From NCBI GenBank assembly GCA_016282055.1, contig JAEEJT010000111.1, positions 1-5,660 on the forward strand: a stretch of DNA of 5,660 bases, read 5' to 3'. Position 1 is the first letter of the stretch. Each line of letters starts with the position of its first letter. Below are positions 1 through 5,660 of this stretch, piece after piece. The position numbers and the translations under genes are program-made. The notes under the pieces were generated by a model that was given only the letters and a program-made list of their open reading frames with translations, did no database searches and was not told the DNA's origin. This DNA comes from Bacilli bacterium. Its GTDB lineage: Bacteria; Bacillota_I; Bacilli_A; ML615J-28; CAG-698.

Positions 1-3000
1 AGGAGGATACTTTTTAGCTGGAGTAGTATTCAAAATACTTTTAAATTACAATACTAATCTTGTTAATCAAGATATTTTTAGTTCTATAAAAGAACAATAT
101 GTTTGTTCTAATTTTAATGAATTACTTTGTATTGGTGTTGAACGTTTACTTGGTTTAACAACAGTTGAAGATGGAATGCTTGTTAGATATGCTGGAGATA
201 TTGTTATTACCGAGACTGCAACATATACACTTTTATATAGTTTATTACTTGCTGTATTTAGATTTATATTTGTATTTGTTTTATTCTTATTAAACTGGAA
301 TATTATATATATTATCTTTGGTATTATCTATTTATTAATAAAACCTAGAAAGAAAGTTGTTAATAAAAAAGGTAAAACAGTTAATGCTAAGCCTAGTGGA
401 TCTAGTAAATTATTAGGTGCTTTAGTAGGCTCTGTTAATGCTATTTTTATTATTTTTATATTCTGTGTTCCTCTAAGTGGTATATTCTCTATTGTTAGTA
501 ATGCAACAGATTTAGTTACTGAAGCTAGTGATAGCGAAACTGAAACTGTCATGTTAAGTTTAGGAAAAAATGAAGTGGTAACTTTATCAACTAATGATCC
601 AATTTTCATGGATTATGTTGTTATGGCTAATGATTATGCACATGTTTATCGTAATACTGTATTAGGTAAATTATATGGAAATATAAAGATTAAAGGTACA
701 GCGATTGATGAAAAGTGTTTTGATAGTATGTATGGTATTACTTACGAAGGAGAAAGTGTAAGTGTACGTAGTGAATTAAATACTATAATTGATGTAGCTA
801 GAATTGTTAGAGATGAAGTTTTAACGCCATTTATAATAGATGATTGGAAGTTAGAAGATGATTCTGGAAATATAACAATAAAAAAGGATATTTTTGATAA
901 TATAAATACTGATACTGTTAGTAAAGTTTTTGATAAGTTACAAGAATTAAAGTTTATTAAAATTGTTATTCCTGTTGGAGTTGAAGTATTTACTAATAGA
1001 GTCAAACTTTTAAGTGATACTGAAACTAATAATTATATTAATATTGATGAAATAATCAGTTTGGTTAAAGACATTGAAGTAAAAGAATTAGTAAATCAAA
1101 TTGGAGATGTTGTTGTTTCTGGGCTTGATTTGTTAACATCAACTGGTTATAAGATTAGTGATTTCCTTGAAGGAAAGAGTATTAATGGTACTGCTCTTAT
1201 GGATAATCTTATGACTACTAATTCTGATAAGGTTGATACTTTAATTAATAAGATTGCTGAAGTTGAATTAATTGATATATTAAATGATCCTTTAATTGAA
1301 TTTTTAGATAAATACGTTGAAAAAATTGATGTATTTGTTAAACCAAGTTTAGAGATTATTGATGGATATTTATATATAAATGGTAATAAGAGTAATTTAG
1401 AGTTTAGTAATGAATCTGATGATATATTAAGTAGTATTGATATTGGTTTAGATGAAAATCAATATTATGTTATTGGTGGTCTTGTATCTAATGTTAAGGC
1501 TGATGAGAATTCTAAACTTGTTATTGATTTAACTAATGTTAAATTATCTGATGAAATTAAAAATATTGGTAATATATATAAAGAATTTTGTAATATGAAT
1601 ATTGTTACATTTAGTGATATTCAAGCTATTATAAATAAGACTAAAAATTATGATGAGTTAAATCTTGCTGGAATTAATGAAGAGAATTTAAATCGTTTAT
1701 TTGGTGCTGTATTTAATAGTAAGATTTTAAGTAATAATAAACAAAATCTATATGTTATTGCTAATAATGTTATGCCTGTTAAATATCGTAATTCATTAAA
1801 TAAGGTTGAGATAAAGCCTAGTGATTTAACAAGTATTGTTCTTGCTAGTAAGGTACTTGTTAGTAGTGGCTTTATACAAGATGTTATGACTAACGGTAGT
1901 AGTGTTGACTATGGACAATATTTAATTAATTGTGCTAGTCCTATCGTTGATGAATTATTTAAATCTGATGTGTTAACTGGAAACTTAACTCCTATTTGTC
2001 GTATGATATTTGCTATGACTTTAGGTGAGAATATATTTAATATTCCTAATAATTATGATTGGAAGTCTACTGGTAAACAAGATTTAAAGAATTTAATTAG
2101 TTGTGCTGGTACTTTATACAAATATAGAGATAATATTAATAATCTTGGTGGATTAGATGATAGTCAAATTGACGAGATATTTAATGCGTTAAATACTGGA
2201 ATTTCTAGTAATAAACTTTTACAACTTAATATGAATAATATTATTAATTGGTATGTTAGTAAAGCTGGAAATCTTAATTTTGTTTTAATGCCTCTTGATA
2301 ATGATAATGAATGGACTGATAGTGAGATTTCAACATTATTAGAGGGAGCAAGAATTGTATTTAATCTATTTAAAGATGGTGGAGATATTACTACTAAATT
2401 ATTAACACTTGATGAAGAAAAGGTTAATACTTTAGTTGGAAGTAAATTCTTAGTTAGAAATGTTGTTTATAACTTATATAATTTAATTGATTCTAATGAA
2501 ACATTAAAAGAGTTTTTATGTTTAGATAATATTAGTGTAGATTCAAATCTTTGGTATGATAAGGTAGATAGTAGAGGTAATATAACTAAAAAAGGTGAGT
2601 TAAGAATACTTCTTGTAAATTCTACGAAGATATTAAAAGATTGTAATTTAAATGATTCTAATAATTTAATTAGTCAATTAATTAATAACGTATCTAAACT
2701 TAATAATAATTTAGGTGGTAGTAATGATGATATTGGTGAAATAACATCAAGTATTGTATTAAGAGATTCTCTAGTTCAATTTATTAAAAAGCTTCCTGAT
2801 AAAACAAATGGTGTTGTTGTAGTAAGTAATGATATTGTTTGGGAAGATAGAGGTCTTGTTAGTGGTGAGTTAAGACTTATGTTAAATGCTATTACTAAAG
2901 TATTAGTTGATAGTAACGGTAATAGCTTATATGATGAGTTAATGAATGGATCTAATGATGATAAGGTTGGATTAATTCTTGGTTTATCTGATGATAAGAT

Positions 3001-5660
3001 TGATAATTTATTTGATAGTAATATTATTACCGATACAATTAAGAAGTATGTTATTGATTATAGTCATGGTAGTGATTCATTTATTTACTTAAGAAATGAA
3101 AATATGGCAACTAGTGTTTGGAAAAGCGAACTTAAATTAATGCTAGTTGGTGCTAAAGAATTTGTTAGGGAGACTAAGGAAGATCCTGAAAACCCTGGAA
3201 CATATATTGAAAGTTATAACATTGATAGTATTAAATCATTTGATACTAATACTTTAGTTGATAAATTACGTGGTTTAAGTGATAGTTCTATTAATAAGAT
3301 TACTGCAAGTACAATTCTTGTTGATACTATTGCAAGTAATATGAATAAGATGACATCTACTGTATTAGATATACCTGAATATTTAAAACGTGATGATTTC
3401 TTAACTAGTGATTGGCAAGTAGAAATTAAAAAGATGATTACATCAGTTAAAGTATTATTAAAGGATGGTAAGTCTATTGATGATTTATCAAGTGGAACTG
3501 ATGAATTACTTAATATGATTTGTGGTCTTATTGATGATAGTGTTAGTGAAGATGATTTGACTATTGTATTAAAGAGTGATGTTATTACTAATTCTATATC
3601 TGGACAAATAAAAAATTATGATTCAACTCTTACTTTAAAATCAACAACTACTTATGGATTAAATGAATGGCGTAGTGAAATTAAAGCATTAGTTAGATCT
3701 TGTGATGTTATTTTAAAAGATGAAGATGGTAATGTATCAATGAGTAAGATTAATAATTCTAATACTGATAGTTTAATTAATCTAATTATTAATTTAAATG
3801 ATGATGAATTAAATAAAGTATTAGATAGTGTTATTATTACTGATACAATTGGTTCTACTATTTGTAGTTTTGATAGTGTTCTTACTATTAAATCTAATGT
3901 TAGAAATTATGAAACTAGTGAATGGAAACAAGAAATTAAATCCATCCTTGCTTCTTGTATTTTACTTGTTGCGACAAGAGAAGATGGTAAGTATGTTGTT
4001 AATACATCAACATTAACTAATGATAGTGAAATTAATACATTACTTACTAAAGTAACTTCTTTAAATAATCATTTTGGTTATGATGATGATGAAATTGGAG
4101 TAGTTTTAGCTAGTCAAATAATAAGTGATACAATTGTTACTAATCTTGAAAATAATAGTGAAGAAAAAGGTGGAATGCTTGTTATTGATACAACAAAACC
4201 TGGCTTTAGTTATAGTGATACTATACTTGAAGAAGGTGAATTAAGAAAACTATTTGCATCAATTAATGAATTATTTAGTGGAACAATTGATATTAACAAT
4301 ATTGATACAGATCATATTGTATATGAATCTAATATTGATGTTTTATTTGCATCTAGTATATTAAAAGATACATCAAGTAAAGAAGTATATACTATTTTAA
4401 GTGGAGAGAACTTAAGAGATTATATTAATTTAGATAGTGATTTTAATGGAAATCCATTAACTACTGATAAAGAAAAACGTAATTTAATTAGTAGTGATCT
4501 AGTTTCTTTAATTAAAACTTTAAGAAATTTAAAGACTAGATGTAATATAACTTATAATAACTTTAGTTATGATAAGTTCTTACAAGCATCAAGTGAAGAA
4601 AATGTTCTTGCTGATACATTACAAGAAAGTAATTTAATGGTTCATAGTATGTCTAAACTTATGCATAAAGTATTAGTAAGTAGTACTAATACAAGTTTAG
4701 GTGGAACTGATTTAACTACATGTATTAATACAAGTATTACAGATGATCAATGGAGAACATTTGATAATAATGGATATGAACCATTTGAAGTTGAGTTTAA
4801 TAACTCAAGAAGTATTAATGGTGAAATGAGAAATGTATTTAATATTCTAGGTAGACTAGAAGAATTAACTACTCTAACTTCATTTAACCTAACTCCACAA
4901 TCTAAAGAAACATTACATTTAGTTAATAATTCTATTGTATTGCATGGTATTGTTCCAACTGTTATTGATAAGTCTCTTGAAAGTGTATCTAGTTGGAAGT
5001 ATAGTAGTAGTGATAGTAGAGAACTTACTATTAAAGAATGGGATAATGAAATTGATGTATTACTTTATATCATTGATAGTGTTAATGATTTAGGTACAGA
5101 TATGGCAAGTATTGATGTACGTACAATTGATGCTGTTAAACTTGGTGCTGTATTAAATCATATGGCTAAATCAAGATATATTGATATCAGTAAGATTAAT
5201 GGATACGTTGATAGCGGTGTTAATTCAACATTCAATACTAATGTTACAAGTAATCAGGTTTATGATTATAAACCTATTAATGATAATAGTACAAATTATA
5301 GTTTAATCTTATATCCTGCAGGTAACGTAGATAATGAATATGCAACAACTTATTACGTTGGTAAAGTTAATGCATGGACTGATGAAATTACTGAATTAAT
5401 TACTGTTGTTAATAAACTTCAAGCTATCGATAGTACTACAATTAGTAATTTAATGAATAGTAATGAATCTATTAGAATAGATAGTGCAAATAAGATTGGA
5501 GGATTCCTTGATCAATGTAAACGCACTGTTATGTTATGTGATATAACTGATGCTATCATGGCTCAACTTGTTCCACCTGTTGTTGTTTCTACTCTTGGAG
5601 TAAGTTTAACTTATGACAATACAGATGATTTCTACACAAGAAAGTTAAATGAGATTGTTA
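1..5660 (+). CDS. Giant membrane-anchored repeat protein, CvpA-like N-terminal region, partial at both ends
   Basis: One frame is open across the whole window: codons start at base 2 and run to base 5659, 1886 codons without TAA, TAG or TGA. The start codon lies upstream and the stop downstream, so the full protein exceeds 1886 residues. Residues 1-165 hold hydrophobic segments with a basic loop, resembling the later half of a CvpA-family membrane domain. Residues about 166-254 are a soluble linker rich in Asp, Glu, Ser and Thr at first. From about residue 255, and clearly from 515, the protein consists of diverged units of about 91 residues, each with two predicted helices. The exported part is acidic, Asn/Asp/Ser/Thr-rich and Pro-poor, with scattered cysteines. 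I see no catalytic motif, sortase signal or named enzyme domain. Inference: a surface protein held by its N-terminal membrane domain, with the repeats outside. Codon use is uniform and I see no frameshift. The reading frame is near certain; the family call is moderate and the function unknown. Confidence 0.93.
221..340 (+). other. Transmembrane segment(s), residues 74-113
   Basis: Forty almost purely hydrophobic residues, rich in Leu, Ile, Phe, Val and Tyr, with one Arg at residue 87 and an Asn-Trp-Asn break at 98-100. This is long enough for one helix (about 76-97) plus a second short helix or interfacial segment (about 101-113). It ends directly at a Lys/Arg cluster, which marks the cytoplasmic end. 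Confidence 0.85.
341..409 (+). other. Basic, probably cytoplasmic loop, residues 114-136
   Basis: This 23-residue stretch begins KPRKKVVNKKGK and contains about nine Lys/Arg and no acidic residue. It ends in a Ser/Gly-rich turn before the next hydrophobic segment. By the positive-inside rule it faces the cytoplasm, so the next helix carries the chain out and the repeat region becomes extracytoplasmic. Confidence 0.7.
410..496 (+). other. Transmembrane segment with Gly-x-x-x-Gly start, residues 137-165
   Basis: A hydrophobic segment with glycines at residues 139 and 143 (LLGALVG), then an Ile/Phe-rich core (AIFIIFIF), ending near CVPLSGIFSIV. It is the last membrane segment I can see in the window. 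Everything after it is polar and repetitive with no further hydrophobic stretch of membrane length. Confidence 0.85.
497..763 (+). other. Juxtamembrane linker and small domain, residues 166-254
   Basis: Directly after the last membrane helix there is an acidic Ser/Thr-rich stretch (residues about 166-183, containing EASDSETET). A more structured region follows, with a Tyr-rich helix-like segment (residues about 201-225) and then the motif GNIKIKG. It leads into the first weak helix pair. I do not recognise a domain. Its position just outside the membrane is inferred from the topology. Confidence 0.4.
764..1543 (+). repeat. Weak N-terminal repeat units with a strand-rich insertion, residues 255-514
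   Basis: Two stretches look like distant copies of the later unit. The first has helix A at SELNTIIDVARIV (acidic anchor Glu258) and helix B at VSKVFDKLQELKF. The second has helix A at DEIISLVKDIEV (Glu350, 92 residues later) and helix B at VDTLINKIAEVELI. The second is 168 residues long instead of about 91, because residues about 440-514 add a strand-rich part (for example GYLYING and YYVIGGLV). This may be an inserted small beta domain or a decayed extra unit. The Trp anchor and the S-x-I-[I/L] signature are missing here, so the assignment is tentative. Confidence 0.35.
1544..2857 (+). repeat. Repeat units 1-5, moderately diverged (residues 515-952)
   Basis: Unit 1 has helix A SDEIKNIGNIY and helix B LFGAVFNSKILSNN. 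Unit 2 has PSDLTSIVLASKVL and VDELFKSDVLTGN. Unit 3 has QDLKNLISCAGTL and IDEIFNALNTGIS. Unit 4 has W771 with EISTLLEGARIVF and VNTLVGSKFLVRNV. Unit 5 has GELRILLVNSTKIL and ITSSIVLRDSL. The Ser of helix B is kept in units 1, 2, 4 and 5. A Trp stands at the helix A anchor only in unit 4. Trp687 and Trp851 lie a few residues ahead of the anchors of units 3 and 5, with a short insertion between. Confidence 0.55.
2858..3118 (+). repeat. Repeat unit 6 (residues 953-1039)
   Basis: Helix A is GELRLMLNAITKVL, preceded by Trp947 six residues before the anchor. A DSNGNS turn follows, then LGLSDDKIDNLF leads into helix B with SNIITDTI. The helix B signature is identical at protein level to that of unit 9 (IITDTI), although three units separate them. 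Confidence 0.7.
3119..3412 (+). repeat. Repeat unit 7 (residues 1040-1137)
   Basis: It opens at Trp1040 with WKSELKLMLVGAKEF. The linker is longer than usual and holds an acidic, Pro-containing loop (EDPENPGTY). Then LRGLSDSSINKI leads into helix B with STILVDTI. The extra loop accounts for its length of 98 residues. Confidence 0.7.
3413..3667 (+). repeat. Repeat unit 8 (residues 1138-1222)
   Basis: It opens at Trp1138 with WQVEIKKMITSVKVLLKDG, has helix B with SDVITNSI, and closes with a strand-like tail STLTLKS before the next Glu-Trp. It is 85 residues (255 bases) long, the same as the next unit, and both share the LTLKS/LTIKS tail. Confidence 0.75.
3668..3922 (+). repeat. Repeat unit 9, clearest copy (residues 1223-1307)
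   Basis: It opens at Trp1223 with WRSEIKALVRSCDVILKD, then a short D-E-D-G-N turn and a linker. LNDDELNKVLDS leads into IITDTI, followed by the tail SVLTIKS. It is 85 residues long. All elements of the repeat are present, so it is the best model for the family. Confidence 0.75.
3923..4228 (+). repeat. Repeat unit 10 (residues 1308-1409)
   Basis: It opens at Trp1308 with WKQEIKSILASCILLV, then an acidic D-G turn and a longer linker. DDDEIGVVLAS leads into QIISDTI, and the tail MLVIDTTKPG replaces the shorter LTIKS tail of units 8 and 9. Its 102 residues reflect expansions in both linker and tail. Cys1318 stands at the same helix A position as Cys1233 in unit 9. Confidence 0.7.
4229..5659 (+). 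repeat. Repeat units 11-15, diverged, last one cut off (residues 1410-1886)
   Basis: Unit 11 has helix A GELRKLFASINELF and helix B SNIDVLFASSILKDT. Unit 12 has SSDLVSLIKTLRNL and VLADTLQESNLMVHSM. Unit 13 has GEMRNVFNILGRL and LVNNSIVLHGIVP. Unit 14 opens at Trp1680 with WDNEIDVLLYIIDSV and has LGAVLNHMAKSRYID. Unit 15 opens at Trp1792 with WTDEITELITVVNKL and has IGGFLDQCKRTVML. Unit lengths range from 75 to 112 residues. The helix B signature is looser than in units 6-10 and carries bulkier residues. Unit 15 continues past the window. Confidence 0.55.
4433..4468 (+). other. Possible EF-hand/dockerin-like calcium loop, residues 1478-1489
   Basis: The twelve residues DSDFNGNPLTTD place Asp at 1 and 3, Asn at 5, Gly at 6 and Asp at 12, as in EF-hand and dockerin loops. 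Position 8, usually Ile, Leu or Val, is Pro, with Leu at 9. The flanking helices are not obvious and the protein is generally rich in Asp and Asn, so a chance match is quite possible. Confidence 0.2.

Larger units (their letters stand above)
2..496 (+). other. CvpA-like membrane domain, C-terminal half (within the large CDS)
   Basis: Residues 1-165. The order is the end of a hydrophobic segment (1-15, starting GGYFLAG), a soluble stretch (16-73), a long hydrophobic segment (74-113), a basic loop (114-136), and a last hydrophobic segment (137-165) opening LLGALVGSVNAIF. CvpA-family proteins are known to have about four helices, and a Gly-x-x-x-Gly start to the last helix after a short basic loop is typical of them. 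What I see fits the later helices of that fold; the first one or two would be upstream. The family is named for a protein needed for colicin V production in E. coli, but it is widespread and mostly of unknown role. The soluble insertion at 16-73 and the very long C-terminal extension are unlike the short classical members. It could instead be an unrelated multi-helix anchor. Confidence 0.5.
1544..5659 (+). repeat. Array of about 15 diverged ~91-residue repeats (within the large CDS)
   Basis: Each unit has helix A beginning W/x-x-x-[E/D]-[I/L] followed by hydrophobics every three to four residues, a linker of variable length, helix B of the form V-L-x-S-x-I-[I/L]-x-D-T-[I/L], and a variable tail that often contains strand-like residues. 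Anchoring each unit at the Trp-equivalent position gives starts at bases 1544, 1814, 2072, 2312, 2588, 2858, 3119, 3413, 3668, 3923, 4229, 4487, 4814, 5039 and 5375. Unit lengths are 90, 86, 80, 92, 90, 87, 98, 85, 85, 102, 86, 109, 75 and 112 residues, and the last unit is cut by the window end. Identity is low overall and highest in the middle. The alignment was made by eye; unit borders at the two ends could shift by several residues. Confidence 0.65.

Noticed and set aside
1..6. Perfect Shine-Dalgarno-like AGGAGG at the very start of the window
   Set aside because: No start codon follows at a usable distance, and the bases encode Gly-Gly-Tyr inside the large open frame, which already extends upstream.
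328..609. Minus-strand open frame of 93 codons
   Set aside because: It lies antisense to the membrane region of the large gene. Its hydrophobic look follows from the reverse complement of AT-rich codons, and the + strand frame explains the sequence.
742..1005. Minus-strand open frame of 87 codons
   Set aside because: It is wholly antisense to the continuous + strand gene. Its Ser/Thr/Leu/Ile-heavy product is what reverse-complemented AT-rich coding sequence gives, with no recognisable domain.
2558..2602. EF-hand-like string near DSRGNITKKGEL (residues about 856-867)
   Set aside because: The metal-ligand spacing is wrong: Gly and Glu are offset by one and two ligand positions are missing. 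The stretch is explained as the start of repeat unit 5.
3828..4016. Plus-strand open frame of 62 codons in another frame, beginning with a Leu/Val-rich stretch that looks like a signal peptide
   Set aside because: It overlaps repeat units 9 and 10 in a shifted frame. The Leu/Val run comes from reading ATT and GTT codons one base off.
1..5660. Phage tape measure protein as an alternative identity for a giant, helix-rich protein
   Set aside because: The hydrophobic segments flank a basic loop near the N-terminal side, as in a membrane anchor. The units are irregular in length and Asn/Asp/Ser-rich rather than long coiled coils, and no phage gene is in view. It is not formally excluded without the flanking genes.
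1..5660. Internal promoters or terminators suggested by the many TATAAT-like and T-rich stretches
   Set aside because: These are expected everywhere in AT-rich coding DNA. None is paired with a convincing -35 box or a GC-rich hairpin, and the gene continues through all of them.

Overview
The window lies entirely inside one very large protein-coding gene on the + strand. The frame whose first complete codon is at base 2 reads without a stop to base 5659, giving 1886 codons. Neither the start nor the stop codon is present. I see no intergenic DNA, RNA gene, CRISPR array or insertion sequence. All residue numbers in this annotation count from the codon at bases 2-4.

The organism is probably a low-GC member of the Bacillota, in the Bacilli/Erysipelotrichales or a Mollicutes-related gut lineage. 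The sequence is very AT-rich. Leu is mostly TTA, Ser mostly AGT, Asn and Asp mostly AAT and GAT, and Arg is AGA or CGT. Tryptophan is TGG about 15 times and TGA never occurs in frame, which argues against a Mycoplasma-type code. This placement rests on composition only.

Layout: residues 1-165 form a membrane region, with hydrophobic stretches at 1-15, 74-113 and 137-165. A strongly basic loop (114-136) separates the last two. The arrangement, with Leu-x-Gly-x-x-x-Gly at the start of the last helix, resembles the C-terminal half of a CvpA-type (colicin V production family) membrane domain. By the positive-inside rule the basic loop is cytoplasmic, so the remaining ~1700 residues should lie outside the membrane.

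The exported part is acidic and rich in Asn, Asp, Ser, Thr, Ile and Leu. It appears to be built of highly diverged repeats of about 91 residues. I can place 14 full units and one cut-off unit from base 1544 to the window end, plus one or two weaker units before that. Each unit has a helix opening with W-x-x-E-[I/L], a variable linker, a second helix carrying S-x-I-[I/L]-x-D-T-[I/L], and a variable strand-like tail. The best conserved units are at bases 2858-4228.

The simplest reading is a membrane-anchored giant surface protein with a long stalk of repeats. Its function cannot be read from the sequence.
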